DNA of 64,000 nucleotides from Gnetum montanum (taxonomy: Eukaryota > Streptophyta > Gnetopsida > Gnetales > Gnetaceae): contig MNCI01004170.1 in NCBI GenBank assembly GCA_015680685.1, forward strand, positions 1,299,993 to 1,363,992, written 5' to 3'. A program made the translations under genes and the position numbers. Numbering within the stretch: the stretch's first letter is position 1; every line of letters starts with the position of its first letter. This document shows positions 1 to 11,888 of the stretch, one piece after another. The notes under the pieces are model-generated. The model did not search any database. It was not told where the DNA came from and saw only the letters and a program-made list of their open reading frames with translations.

Positions 1-87
1 GTTCATGGCCTTGCAAAATCATAATCACACACATACATTCTACATTCTCCATTTTCCTTAAGGTTTTGACGTACCAAAAGGTTAACA
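1..87 (-). repeat. Copia LTR terminus (G/H family)
   Basis: The sequence up to about 87 matches the outer end of the copia LTRs at 43,320-43,395 and 47,930-48,006: a 'ccattttcc...aaggttttgac' stretch, then 'gtaccaaaaggttaaca'. Read on the minus strand this is the 5' start of an LTR (TGTTAAC...TTTTGG). What follows at 88 is LINE ORF1 sequence rather than a polypurine tract, so this is probably the outer boundary of an element lying left of the window and inserted into the LINE copy. Confidence 0.6.
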
Positions 88-690
88 ACAATTAATTCTA
101 CCAGCATGTAATAGAATTTCTCGCTTAGACAAATCAAGATCTACCTCGATCATATATTGAATTTTTAAAAAATCACTTGCTATAGTTAGGATTTCAAAAT
201 GCTTGATTGGCCTAATTGGAGAGATAATATCCTTTTCGACTTTTTTAAAACTTAATCGAAAATTTAGTAATTCAACAAAACAAGGAATCCTTCAAAATTT
301 AGGAGATGTTGGATTAAAAGAGGGAGTTCATTTTTAAATAAATAATAAAGCATAATGATGATTGAAAACGCCAATATGAAAGGCCTTAGAAACCATCTCT
401 TAATTAACAAATTCTACCAACAAAAATAAGTTTAACCAATAATATTCATGGACAACATCCAATCCTTGATCTTTCCAAACTAAATTTAAAGGACTCAAAA
501 AACTTGAGGAATGAGATAAATAACTTAGAATTTACATGAAAACATATATTCTAAAAATTTCCTTAGTAATAAATTTACATAAATCATTAGGTAACTCATT
601 GAATGATAAAGTGGTGAACCCACTTGAAGGATCACCCATTAAAGTTGGCGACATTTTATGTAATTCCAAATAGATTTGTGCAATACTCTA
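88..690 (-). pseudogene. LINE ORF1 fragment, DUF4283-like
   Basis: On the minus strand the region reads in broken frames like the DUF4283 domain of plant LINE ORF1 proteins. It contains LLVEFVN, then MVSKAFHIGVFN, a Trp/Ser-Pro-Ser-Phe stretch, FVELLNFRLSF, and finally MIEVDLDLSK, the usual end of the domain before the zinc knuckle. The same segment recurs at 25,640-26,240 in the same orientation, and the two copies align along their whole length. Several stops and frameshifts make it non-functional. The left end is cut by the copia LTR tip at 87. The domain is established as part of plant L1-type ORF1, where it probably binds RNA; assignment here is by motif order only. Confidence 0.6.
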
Positions 691-747
691 ATAACAATCT
701 AAAGTTTGCTGGAGAATATCAAATCCACTAAAAAATATCAAGTTTGC

Positions 748-1690
748 TTGGACTATATATCTTAGGGTGTACTTATATGATAATTATTTCATGTTCCAAT
801 ACCACACCACATCCACCCACATCTCCCCTCCTCCCCCTCCCCCCCCTACCCCCTTCCCCTCTCTCCAAATAGAAACATGTACTTCTAAATATTAGCAAAT
901 TAAAGGTACACCTCAAAATATAAAGTCTAATTAGAACTTCATAAGCTAGCATTGCCCATCAAAATCAATTCCATGATTTGAAATTTTCAAATGTTTGAAT
1001 ATACTACTAAGCTAACACCTCACACTATAATATTGTTAACCTTTAAATATCATGTTGGCTATATGTTTGTTAAATGCTTTGAAAAATTGTTTGGGTTTCA
1101 AGGTACCAAAACCCAAAAAAAATTGACTATAAGGACATACTAAACTTGAAAACCTGAAAAGGCATTCCCAAAATTGTAAGGCCTTTCCTTTGGAGTTTCT
1201 TCTCTCTACAATGCTCCTCTACTTTTATACTTTGAATTTTCATTTTTAGTATATATATTTTTTGGGGTTTGACTATAAGGACACACTAAAACGTATAACA
1301 TCTTAGAATCCAAAACAACTTGAACCTAAAGTAATTGGATAGGGGGTGTTAGATGCCACAGCAATTGGAGGAGGGGGTGTGTGTTGTGACCCTGGAATAA
1401 TTGTAATATGGATATACCCTAAGATATATAGTCCAATTAGAACTTTATAACTTAGCATTACTCACCATAATTGAACTCATGACTTGGAGCTTTCAAATCC
1501 AAAGTAAATGGACTATAAGTAAACCCTAAGATATGTGACTAGCATTATATTTTATGAGAATACGAGGACATATAGATTCCTCAAGCTTTACTGAACCCTC
1601 AATTGTTTCCCTATAATAGTTTTAGGTTTCGTCCTAAAACAATGTAGTCAAATTAGAACTTTATAACTCAGCATTCCTTAATTACACAAA
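748..1690. repeat. Cluster of an interspersed repeat (R family) with G/C-rich tracts
   Basis: A short unit, approximately 'agatatatagtcc..ttagaactttataac', occurs several times: minus strand at about 748-835, plus at about 905-1,020, plus at 1,381-1,510, and a partial copy at 1,640-1,690. Another copy begins at 24,688. The stretch 1,130-1,260 is the reverse complement of 24,860-24,960. A pyrimidine tract of almost pure C and T lies at 823-857, and a G-rich counterpart at 1,338-1,385. No coding potential is visible. The family is not one I recognise. Confidence 0.5.
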
Positions 1691-3129
1691 CATGTTAGTC
1701 CAATTTTGTATAACTTGCAAATTCTCTTTTGTATCCATCGAAGCGGAAGCCAAGAGGTTACGATCGGGTTATTTGGGGTTTTTGATAACAGCCACTGTCA
1801 AAATTCTAGGGTTTGCTATCGTTATAAGATCAGCGTTTGATGGTAGGTGCAGTAGATCGGGGTTTCCTTATGATTGTTCTCAATTTGCAATGGCATAACA
1901 AGCGTTGCTATTGTTATAAGATCAGCGTTTGTTAGATCCGTAACAAGTTAGCGGGCTGTTTTGTCTATGCGTTTATTTGCAGAAATGTTCAGATGATCCA
2001 GTTTGTTAATTAGATGGTGTCGTTGCTGTTGTCTACTAATTCTGCGTTACTGTAAAATTTCTGTAGCATTTTCTGAGAATCTGAATCATTGTTCTTTTCA
2101 AAGGTTTTAAGTCGAAAACCCCCTGTTTCCCTCCTTTTTTCATAGAAGTTCCCTGGAATTATGTTGTTCAGGAGCAAGGGGTTTCTTTTTCCATATTTCT
2201 TAATTTAATTTTAGTTTTTAAAATATATTTTAGTTTTCATTTGCTTCGATCTTTCCGTAGCAACCAGAGCTCAAAATTGTCCGATATTTAAATTAGGTAA
2301 AATTTTGGAGAAATTTTATTATTGCTAATATTCAAGGCCAGGGATGTTGCAATGATGAATACTTGGTACTATTGAGAGTGGCAAACTCGATGTTGTTAAA
2401 TACCTGAGCGGTTAGCTGAGCAACATATCAAGCCTTTTTTTCAAGATCCTTTCTTGTTCCCTATAGTTTTCTGCAATTTATGTAACTTTTAGCAATTTGA
2501 TGTCATTCTTGTTTGCTTGATTATAAGATTTCAGGGCTGCATAGTAATTTGATAACTATTTTGGGTTGGCTGTTGTTTGATCTTTCAGGAAATGCTAGAT
2601 GATTTTTATCTTTGTATAAAAGGGTAAAATTAACTGTGTTGGTTCTGGTTGGAATGTACAGTTAAAAATTTTTTATAGGTTCAGTATTCTTCGACAACTG
2701 AATATGGGTTTGTTATATTATTACAGATGACTTTTTTTTAGAGAAACTTGCAACTGTTGCTGTAGGTTACCATTTCCTGAGAAAAGATGGATCTAGTTTG
2801 AATATTAGTAGACAAAATATGTTTAGTATTGAAAAGCTAATCTAAAAAATATAGAAAGCTCCCCAGCACAGATTTGGTATGTAGATGCTCACTACACCAA
2901 CATACGTAGTAGCAGAGCAGGCCACTTTACCATCAGAGTGGTTTTTAAAGAGTATATTGCATTTTGTCTTATTGAGCAAGATTAGTCTTGAAATTTTTTT
3001 ATATATAGAGAAAAACATCAGCAGGATTGTGGGCTATAAGGAAAACACAGAAAATTACTTTCAAAGGCAGTAATGCATGATTAGAAAAAGTGCATTCTAG
3101 ATGTGCAACAAACCAAAACATAAATCATG
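1691..3129. other. Unassigned stretch, plant leader/intron-like
   Basis: No retroelement domain is visible in either strand. The composition is T-rich and less decayed than its neighbours, and it contains the telo-box-like CTAGGGTTT at about 1,806-1,814 and several TTTGCAG or TTTCAGG acceptor-like sites (for example near 1,976 and 2,589). An imperfect direct repeat of 25 bases, differing at one position, lies at 1,815-1,839 and 1,907-1,931. Small open frames here (1,692-1,898 and 2,885-3,073) have no recognisable product. It could be an intron or leader of a host gene, or an unfamiliar repeat. Confidence 0.3.
1815..1931 (+). repeat. Short direct repeat, 92-bp spacing
   Basis: The 25-mer starting gctatcgttataagatcagc is repeated at 1,907-1,931 with a single C/T difference. 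Confidence 0.7.
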
Positions 3130-3640
3130 GGAAGTAGAGAGATAATAAGCTCTATCTAATCTGGAAAAATTTCTAAGCAAGCCAACTTTATAGTTAGATC
3201 AAGTGAATGAACCTAGATCTCTGTGATTAGCATTAACATTAGGATTTAAAAGTGCAAGCTTATTCCTAAAAGAAGACCAAGCTCTCAATTTATCTTATTG
3301 AAAAGACATCTATCTTATTTTAGTAGAGGAGTTTTCTGACATTAAAATCTCTGCAATAAAATCTCTGCAAAACAACCATATAGCACTAGGAACATCATAA
3401 CTAATTTGATTTGACTGCAAATCTCTTTGTTAGCAATCACATGAAGTGTATATGTTGTAGATACTCAAAACCAAACTAAAAACATTTAAGTAAATGCAAA
3501 CATATATATTTCTTAAAATAGATCTAGAATCAATGATGCAAGTAGCATGTTTTTGAGTAATAAAAAGAACAACATCTATTACAACTTCATAATAGGGTAA
3601 TAGGGTAACTTCCTCTAGGCATATAAAACTAGGCATATAA
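3130..3640 (-). pseudogene. LINE endonuclease domain fragment
   Basis: Minus-strand translation reads like the apurinic endonuclease domain (EEP family) of plant L1 elements. It runs from KHATCIIDSRSILRNIYVC through IYLNVF, then AIWLFCRDF (the canonical motif is ..FCGDFN, so the Gly is changed to Arg) and LRAWSSFRNKLALLNPNVN, then DLGSFT, and ends with SRLDRAYYL. Frames are interrupted by stops. In an intact LINE this domain lies between ORF1 and RT. Here the RT fragment is on the opposite side (4,390-6,310, upstream on the minus strand), so these two fragments are not simply collinear and probably derive from separate insertions. Confidence 0.7.
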
Positions 3641-4389
3641 AAATAAGTGGTAAAGTTAAATTTAAACTACCAATTTTAACTTCTTAAAAACACAAAAAAA
3701 TCAAAATTCTGATAATGATATTAGATAATAGCATGTCATCAAGGATTCAACAATCTCTCAACAGTCCATGCGATGAACTTCATGAGGGTATAATGTCCAA
3801 CTTGGTTCCTTCTTCAATATCAATGATAGAATAAAATAAATTAACATATTCAAAATTTAAAACAAATGGTTTATGGGCCCCCGTGGTGGGGGTGGGTTTG
3901 GAGATGGAAGGGAAGGTGGGGGTGGGTTTGGAGATGGAAGGGAAAGAGAGAGGAAGGTATTGAACCCCAAAAATGAATAATAATATTAAAAAAATTTAGA
4001 GTTCATTGGATCATCCAACATAAAGTTTGAAGAAAAAGCCTAATGGTTTTGGAAATGGTTTTTTAGGTTTTCATCCTAAAGGATTTCTCTTTGGGATAAG
4101 AAAAGGATTATGCCTTGTCCTTATTCAGAAGTTCCCTCATAGATTTTCACTTCTTACTAAAGGATTGCTTGTAAAGAAAAAGAGAAAACTCTCTCTAAAA
4201 AGAAAATAATACATCAATAAAAAATAATGAATAAATAGCAATAAAAGTTGAAAGCTTTTTATCCTTTAGCCTTCAAAACAAAAAAAAAATTAATATTGTA
4301 GAAAATAAATTAATTAGTCAACTTTTACTAGGAGCATTTTTGCTTATAACTATAGCTGAAAAGTGACATATATAAGAATATGATAATCA
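3641..4389. other. AT-rich spacer with a G-rich tandem duplication and an R-related segment
   Basis: A perfect 30-bp tandem duplication of a GGTGGGGGTGGG-type unit occupies 3,885-3,914 and 3,915-3,944. At about 4,030-4,090 the sequence resembles 24,950-25,010 (aaaagcctaatggttttgg). No coding region is supported; the 60-codon frame at 4,027-4,209 is lysine-rich low-complexity sequence. Confidence 0.4.
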
Positions 4390-6310
4390 ACTCCTATAGA
4401 GAGATCATAGTTATGCTCTTACTACTGGAAAATAGTTGTACACTAAAGCTTCTAAATAGAGGAGAGAACACATGGTTGAAGACATTTTCAAATGTAAAGA
4501 AAGAAAGTTGATAAAGTAAGTTGATGACTAAGAATGTCTTCATTGATACTTGGTTGAAAGTTGTTACAAATTTTGGATGTCCATTTCCAAGTAAGTTGAG
4601 CAGGAGGACACTTAAAAAAAATATGATAAAGTGAGTCTTCACTTCTATAAAGAGGACATCAAGCAAGGAGAAATAAATCTCATATGTTTAAGATGAATGT
4701 TGATAGGAAGACCTTAATGAATAAGATACCATAAAAAAATAAAAATTTTAGGAAAGGTAGGAGATTTTCAAATATATTTTATTTTCCTTATCTAAAAGTG
4801 GGATGATAATTGCATTTTTAGGTCTTATTTCATTTTTCATAAATAAAATCATTCTTTGAAATAATCTTGTAAAAAACTTTAAAATTAAAAGGAAAAACAA
4901 ATTTACCACCCTTCCAAAAAATATCTAGAAAAGCCTAATGCAAACTGATGTTAACTTTAAATAGATTCTTAAGATTAAAAATTAATTTTTCAAAATTCCT
5001 TTTTTCTTTCTATTCAAATCACAAAGGTTAGAAGCATCATTCCATGTAATCTATTTATCATGCATACATAGATAAGAAATAACAATGATACTAAATTTCT
5101 CTAAGTGATACACAATTTAGATGAATTAGTAGCCCAAGCTCCTTCATTCAAAGGAAGCTACCATGGGCTAATTTGTTTAAGCATATCTTTTGATATAATA
5201 ATATGATTGTAATTCTAGCATTTACTAAGCCTTCACCATGTCTTCTAAATTTGTTTAAGAATTAGAGAATTAGAAATATAAATGATGTGAGAAAAATGAA
5301 AACATTGAAGAAGGTTATTAGAATAGCAATTGTTATTATTCTTACATTTTTTAACATAAGTTTGTTTATTAAAAGGACCATCTAAACATCATCTTCATTA
5401 ATGCACTTTATAATTCATTTTCTGCAAGAGAGATATCCTTATCATAAAAATTAATGAGACCAATTCCTCCATCTTTCTTGCTACTAGTGCAAATATTTCA
5501 AGCAACTCTAGAAAAATTTTTTCTATGTTTCTTATTAGACCAAAGAAACTGATGGACAGTATGATCAATTATATCATAAGAAGTTTTAGAAGGAGACCAA
5601 CAGCTAGAGTAATAAACATGAGTAGATTCAAGCATTTGCTTAATAACTAAAACATTTTCAACAAGGGTGAGTTTTTTTCTTTTCATTTATCAAGTTTCTT
5701 TTTAATATTATTAATTACATAATTTCACAAAAATAGTAAGATTAGGCTCAAAGAAAAAAGTATTGCTAAAATTTTGAAGGCAGAATTTATTTTCAAGCTT
5801 TATTAGGGCTTAAAAGTAACCCACTCATTGATATTACCATTACAAAAAATAGCAAAATTTTGCCAATTGATATGGGAGCCAAATAACATGCACTAATCCT
5901 CCACTCTAGTTAAAAGAGTATTAATATGTTACAAATAATTATTAATCATAAAAAAATAATAATTTGTAAAGTGCATGTTAAGCAATTGTATACCTTGATC
6001 ATAAATTGAAATTTCCTTAATGATATTTTTTTTGTAGATCATAATACAAATTATATGAAAGAAAGTCTATAGGAATAATAAAAAGGTATAGAGGTAGAGG
6101 AAAACCTTGAAAAACTAACCATGAAAAAGAAAAGGAGGAACTCAATTCAAAATTAGTAGCATTTTGACCATTAGTAGTGGGGAAAATGGTATTGACAAGA
6201 TGAATAAAATAATCATCGAATCCTAGTCTATATAGACAAGAAATAATGAATGTCCATTGAATCTTACCATAAGCTTTAGCAATCTAACTTAATAAAAGTA
6301 GTGTCTTAGT
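4390..6310 (-). pseudogene. LINE reverse transcriptase C-terminal half with zf-RVT finger
   Basis: Successive minus-strand blocks match a plant L1-type RT in the right order. IAKAYGKIQWTFIIS lies near 6,270, followed by QGFPLPLYLFIIP near 6,080. Then comes MHFTNYYFF near 5,970, where the catalytic FADD should be; both Asp are lost. GSHINWQNFAIF is near 5,870, KLTLVENVL near 5,660, HQFLWSNKKHRKN near 5,540, and the downstream Gly-Gly-Leu-type block is near 5,470. A CPLYRSED...HIFFKCP finger lies at 4,605-4,660. In that finger the second Cys of the usual CPLC is Tyr. The element is cut off at its 5' side shortly before the copia LTR at 6,371. It is certainly inactive. Confidence 0.8.
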
Positions 6311-6370
6311 TAGTATCAAAAACCCATTTTATTCCCTTCTAAGTTACAATAACATTATTTAAAATATACT

Positions 6371-7390
6371 TGTTGAACTTTTGGTGTGCCAAAACCTTAT
6401 AAAATGGAGAATGTGGAAAATGTGCTTGTGACCTTATAAGACTTGGGAAAGACAAAATTATGATGATGAAAAAATCATGTTTGAAATAAGAGCTTCATGA
6501 TGCCAAGACAAAGTGTGAGGTGAAACTAAGACAAGAGCTATGTTGAGATGACATGAAGTCTTAACCAAGATGGAAGATTTCAAGGATGCACAAAGTCTAC
6601 AAGCTAAACGAAGATGTTTTGGTATCTACCTGAATGTCCTAGAAGATTAGCAAATGTCCTAGAGATGAAGACTTAGTTTCAAGCCATACATTCCACAAAA
6701 ATAGTAGACATCCCAATTACTACTAAGACATCCTAGCTAGAACATCCCAAGTAAGATGTCCCAATTTTTAGTGGGACATCCCAACTACAAATGGCCAATT
6801 TTTAGAAAGATATCCCAAGCGCAAATGGGACATTCCCAACTAGTCGTTTCCTAGCCATTGCATGAATTTCGAAGGATATATGGAAATAAAAAGACTATAA
6901 AATAGAATCAAATCTTTGTGAAAAATACAAGCACTATTCATTGGAAATTCAATTATTGTATACATCAAGTGAATTATTTTTGCTTCAAAATTCTCCATCA
7001 TTTGTGAATTTCTTTTGTAAGAGCTTCAAAGCAAGGAATTTGTAAAGTATAGTTATACTCTATTCTTGATTCTTTTTATCTCTTTGAAGCCCTATGAGTT
7101 TGATGTACTTCTTGCAATAAGGCATCTTGTGAGCTTGTTGGGATTTTGCAGGGTTAAGTGTGTTTCCAGTGAGAAAACACTTCGTGTGAGCTCACATCAT
7201 TGTAAATGTTGTGGTATACTCTACATCATATTTTTGAAGGAACAAAGTCCAGAGATGTGTAAGGATTCTATCCTTTAAATGTGGAAGTACCCAAGTTGGG
7301 AAACCACATAAATCTGTGTACAGTTTTGGTTGTCTTCATTATTCAAATTGGGGAACTTATTCGACCCCCCTTCTAAGTTCTTGGTCCTCA
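6371..7390 (+). repeat. 5' LTR of copia H
   Basis: Starts TGTTGAACTTTTGGTGTGCC and ends ..CTTGGTCCTCA, giving TG...CA ends and about 1,020 bp. It aligns, in reverse complement, with the G LTRs. Between about 6,700 and 6,845 it holds a run of GACATCCC/GGGATGTC motifs in both orientations. Confidence 0.8.
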
Positions 7391-7408
7391 AGTGTATTAG
7401 AGCTCGAT
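7391..7408 (+). promoter_or_regulatory. Degenerate initiator-tRNA-Met primer binding site
   Basis: The bases just after the LTR read agtgtattagagctcg. The copia consensus is TGGTATCAGAGC, so ATTAGAGC preserves the core with substitutions. Confidence 0.55.
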
Positions 7409-7447
7409 ACTCTCTACTTTGAAGCTTAAATTTCTTAATTGTGAACA

Positions 7448-8330
7448 ATGGAAGGGACATCATACACTAAGCCACCAATAATAGATAGATTCAACTTTAC
7501 AAATTGAAGAGCTAGATTAATAAGATACATCAAATTCATCTTGGAGAGTTGCATTCAGTTCATTTACCACAAAGGTAAGGTAAGAGGTAAGTAATGTAAC
7601 TTCTATTATCATAATAATTTCTCTATGCATTATTGGATATGTGATGGAAGAGACCATATGGCCTCAAAAATATCTTGTACTTTCAGGTTGCATAAAGAAA
7701 AATTTAGGAAAGAAATAAGAACTGCCAACATCAATACTAGGTGAGATGAAAAAGGAAAAACCAGCTATGCATTTGAAGACTTTCATAATTTATGTCTTTC
7801 TTTGGAAAATCAAGAATCCATTAATAATCTAACATCTTATGGTGATGTTGAAGAAGATGAGATTACTTTGGAAGAAAAATATGAGTTACTCTGTAATGAG
7901 GTTATTTCCTTTTAAAATTTATGTTTTAAAATGAAAGAGATTTTGCATGATAAGGCAATAAAAATTTCAGCTCTTAATTTTGATTGTTTATATCTTAAGA
8001 AAGAAACTCAAACCTAACAATTGAGGTTCAAAAGTTAACAAGTGTTGTTGAGTAGAATAATAAGAAATTATTAGATGAAAAGCTAAACTTTGAAAGATAC
8101 ATTCAAGAGAGAGGTCAAGATCAAAGATATTTAGACATCAAAGCATCATCAACAAGTCTTGAAAATTTAAAGAAATATCTCCCAGGTTTGATAATTCAGC
8201 TAGATCTAAAAACATAAATTGTTTCTACTATGGAAAAATTGGACATGTTTAGTCTACTTGTTATTTATGGTTAAAATACTACACTTGGTCTTTTCCAAAA
8301 TAGCATGGAAAAGGCACTTTGTAGGAAAAG
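7448..8330 (+). pseudogene. Copia H gag remnant
   Basis: Begins ATG with MEGTSYTKPPIIDRFNFTN, the typical start of plant copia gag, shortly after the PBS. Frames are interrupted by stops. Near the C-terminus, at 8,218-8,265, lies a zinc-knuckle relic NCFYYGKIGHV then a stop then STC. The CX2C first half has become CFYY, a Cys to Tyr change. Gag would package element RNA into virus-like particles; this copy cannot. Confidence 0.75.
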
Positions 8331-8394
8331 AAGGTTGGAGGTAAAATTGGAAAAGCTATCAATAAGGAATAATTACACAAGTTGCACTATTTGC

Positions 8395-8900
8395 TATTAA
8401 AACAAGCACATGATACATTGATAACAGTTGTTCAAGACATATGAAAAATCTCAATTTGTACACTTTTTAGAAAAAAATTATGGAACTATCACTTTTGGAG
8501 ATGACATGGAAGCTTAAATCAAAGATATTGATACCAATAGAGGTAAAGGTAAGGGTAAACCTACTATTAATCAAGTATTTTTTTGAAGGACTAAAACATA
8601 ATCTTCTTAGTGCTATTCAACTTTGTGATTCAAATTTTGATGTTATCTTTTCAAAAGATACTTGTAAACTCAAAGATTTGCTATCTAGAAAAGTTATTCT
8701 AGAAGAAAACAGAAAGAGAAATGTTTATACTACTATTTTTGGAGATAACCGAAACTTTGAATCTAAGTGGTTGATCAGCAATACAAATGATGTTCATATG
8801 TGGCATAGAAAGCTAAGTCACATAAACAAAGAAATTCTTCAAACTCTTGTCTCAAAAGAGATGGTTTGAAGGTTTCCCAAACTCAAGGATTTCTCTTTGA
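8395..8900 (+). pseudogene. Copia H protease and GAG-pre-integrase region
   Basis: The protease end is recognisable as IDNSCSRHMKNLNLYTF (usual form D-S/G-CSRHM), followed by the open stretch at 8,480-8,869. That stretch contains FFEGLKHNLLSAIQLCDSNF and then MWHRKLSHINKEILQTL, the His-containing pre-integrase motif. The stretch is open for 129 codons, but frames on both sides are broken. Confidence 0.8.
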
Positions 8901-8949
8901 ATACATTTGAAGCTTGTTAGAGGGAAAGCAAACAAGGGTAAGGTTTAGT

Positions 8950-9790
8950 AGGAAAAATTGCATCTCTACCTATCGCCCTTTAGATTTACTTCATATGGAT
9001 TTGGTTGGTCCTTATCAAACTCTTAGTTTGGGAAAGAAAAGGCATTTTCTATCTATTGTTGATGATTTCTCATGATTTATATGGGTTTCTTTCTTATATC
9101 ACAAGGATGAAGTTTTTTTTATCATTTTATGAGAATTTGTAATCAAATATAGAATGAAAAAGGTTAGGGTATTAATGTCATTAGAAGTGATAATGGAGGA
9201 GAATTTAAGAATGTTAAATTTGAACAATACTATAAGATGAATGATAGTCTACATTAATTTTCTACCTCTAGGACTCCTCAATAGAATGGTACTATGAAAA
9301 GTAAAAAAAAAATAGAATCTTGAATGAAATGGGGAGAACTATCTTGAATGAAAAAAATATTCCTTATCACTTTTCGGTTGAAGCGATCAATACTACTTGC
9401 TATGTCTCTAATAGAGTTATGGTAAGAAGATTCACTATGAATTATGGATTGGTGGAAAGCCATCTCTTGGTTATTTTTATGTTTTGGCTCAAAATGTTAT
9501 ATTTTTAATAATAAATATGCGTTAAGGAAATTTGATCCCAAAATCATTAAGGAAATTTTTTAAGAGTAGTTAACTATTAGTAGGGCTTACAGAGTTTTCA
9601 ATAAAAGAATTAATATTATGGAGAAAACTCTAAATGTTAAAATAGATGATAGTGATGGTTTTACTCCATAATCTGATAATGAAGAAGTTCCTATCCAAAA
9701 GATATCTAGCACTTCCCAAGTACAAATAAATAAAGATTCTAAAATAGGAAGTAAGCATGATGTTACTTCTTCAACTTAGTCCAATATTCC
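8950..9790 (+). pseudogene. Copia H integrase and linker
   Basis: Broken frames give YRPLDLLHMDLVGPYQTLS (first catalytic Asp present), FLSIVDDFS, and VIRSDNGGEFKNVKFEQY in a second frame (second Asp present). The third block is TPQ, stop, NGTMKSKKK in place of the usual TPQQNG..ER; the catalytic Glu is not there. MGRTILNEKNIPYHFSVEAI and the C-terminal SRAYRVFNKR stretch follow, then acidic linker sequence to about 9,790. Inactive. Confidence 0.8.
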
Positions 9791-9799
9791 TAGACTCCA

Positions 9800-11280
9800 T
9801 AGATCACTTTCTCTTGGCTCATTGTTCAATCTTCTTTGAACATGTCCACCAAACTATCTAAGCCTTCATTCTTATAGCTTATCTAAAATAGAATCCACTC
9901 CAAGTCTTCTTCTAATATCTATATTGTGTATTTTATCTCTTCTAGGGTATCTCCATTATTAAATCTATTTTTTTCAAATTAGAAACCCTTAAAATATGTT
10001 TAGTATTTATCATTAAAAAAGTGCTAACATGGTACTTCATCTATGAATGGATTTTGGTTTTAAAGATCTATATCAACTCTTAGCTTTCTTGATCAATATC
10101 CTTGGAAACAACATTTAGTTTTTGTCAATCATTCTTAATATTTTGTATTACATAGGCATTGTGGAAGGGTTGTAGGTAATGTTTGAGATCTACATTATAA
10201 TCTTCATCAAACTTTGAAATGTTATTTATATCAAGTTTCTTGAGATAAATATCTCTTTTATGCCTTATGGCAATGCAAATGATCTACTTTATATTCATCA
10301 TATTTTGAGTGGCTAATAGGGTCTTACCATAATCATCAAGTTTATCATAATCTCTATTGCAATGATGGCCCATTTGATGCTCTTCATCATGTCTTTTCCT
10401 ATGCCTTTATTCTCATTATCTAATTTTATCTTCATCATAGTCTATGTTCCTTTCATATTTCTTATTTTGGTATCTTCTACTATTCTTTTTGGGATCTTTA
10501 TCTCAATCCCTTAATGGAGCTCCATCTCCAAGCCTATGTCCATTACCATTAAAATTTGTTGATGAGAGTGAAAAAGATGATAACAACCTAGGAGAGTGAT
10601 GTTAGGCTATTTTCCTTATATGGTTACTTAATTTCTCTCTTCTAGTTCTATTGGAGATCCTAGGCTTTAGGTCCCTTCTTATTCTAGATTTTATTTCATC
10701 TCTTCCAAAATCATCTACCAAAGTTGAATGCAGTCTTTGATGTGAAAGATAGAAGGTTGAGATGAAAATTGATAATAAATTGTTTCTTAGCTTATGATGT
10801 CAAATAAATTTTGTTCTTTTCCCTTATCATTTTCATAGCTAGCCTTCATAATAGCATCTCAACTAGCTTAAGCTATTGTTAATTGATATGGTCTAGTCAT
10901 ATTCTTTATAATTTGATAACCTTCATGGGCTCGACCAAGGTCATATCTTAACAGAACAACTTGCAGCCTAGATCTAGTTAATTGATTAGGTGGTAACAAA
11001 ACATTTCCTTGCAAGGATTTACATCAAAATTTTTCATCCTCATGAAAGATAAAGATGAATTCTAGATAATAAGGATCTAAATATACATAAGAGATTCTTA
11101 TTTGCAGTGGTCTACTTCAAGTATTATTATTATCCTAAATAGTATTATCAATAGATGGGGAATTATCCCTATATGAAGAATTTATATTTAATTAATTACC
11201 TTTTATGTTGGTATCTTAGAAAATATTACATTTCTTAAAAGATAAATCATTAACTCTAATGCAATAAACTTGTAAGACTA
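9800..11280 (-). pseudogene. Athila E gag remnant
   Basis: The segment 9,900-10,330 aligns with 39,390-39,810 of element C on the same strand, which is recognisable as the Ty3/gypsy gag core. Stops and frameshifts are more numerous than in C. Toward 11,280 the sequence continues into the leader next to the PBS. The left end abuts the copia H remnant at about 9,795. Confidence 0.6.
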
Positions 11281-11305
11281 TAAAATAATCTAGAAAATTA
11301 GTATC

Positions 11306-11325
11306 ATCCCTAGTAACAATGCTAA
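11306..11325 (-). promoter_or_regulatory. Primer binding site of Athila E
   Basis: Directly after the LTR on the minus strand the sequence reads TTAGCATTGTTACTAGGGAT. It aligns with the A-element PBS TTGGTGCCACTGCCAGGGAT and with the tRNA-Asp-type Athila PBS, with several substitutions. Confidence 0.55.
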
Positions 11326-11883
11326 TGATGAGTAGTAAGAGTACTCTATGCCCAATCGTACAAATCAAAGTGTTACATGTGACCTAATCATAATCCATGG
11401 ATAGGATAGTCTAACTTCTAGAAAGTTGATACATGATCATTGATCATTATCGTCTTACTTAATTTAGTTATAATTAGAGTGTATAGTTTAACGCAAAGTG
11501 ATGCATATGCTATGATATTGATTAGCTTATATAAAGTTAAAGTAAAACATAGTTATTAAATATTGGATGTTAAATATAAAGAATGATAGAAATAAATCCT
11601 AGATTAGGGAAATAAGTATTCATTTCCAACCTTGAGTACATGTCTTGGACTTTTATAATTACCACTACAATGATCAAGTAACATGCTACTAGGTGTACCA
11701 AGTGATATCACTACTAACATACATCACACTCAAAATTGATCATACTTATTTCATTAAGTTAATAACATGTAAAAAGGATGTAAACAATATACTAAATGCC
11801 AAGGAATGTGTAACACCTAACTGACAAGGTTTAGGCTAGAAAGGTATTACTTATAACAATAAATCACAAAATAAAAATCAAAA
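11326..11883 (-). repeat. Partial 5' LTR of Athila E, interrupted by element A
   Basis: Begins TGATGAGTAGTAAG..TACTCTATGCCCAA and follows the C-element LTR through the 'ctactaggtgtaccaagtgata' region. It becomes hard to follow after about 11,780. Element A begins at 11,889; the expected remainder of this LTR is not clear at 16,580. Confidence 0.6.
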
Positions 11884-11888
11884 GATGC

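Larger units (their letters stand above)
6371..9790 (+). mobile_element. Copia element H, 5' LTR through integrase, RT missing
   Basis: A Ty1/copia remnant on the plus strand in the canonical order LTR, PBS, gag, protease/pre-integrase, integrase. Similarity stops at about 9,790, where minus-strand Athila gag sequence begins, so RT, RNase H and the 3' LTR are absent. Its LTR is the same family as the LTRs of element G at 42,161-48,006, which lies in the opposite orientation. Confidence 0.85.
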
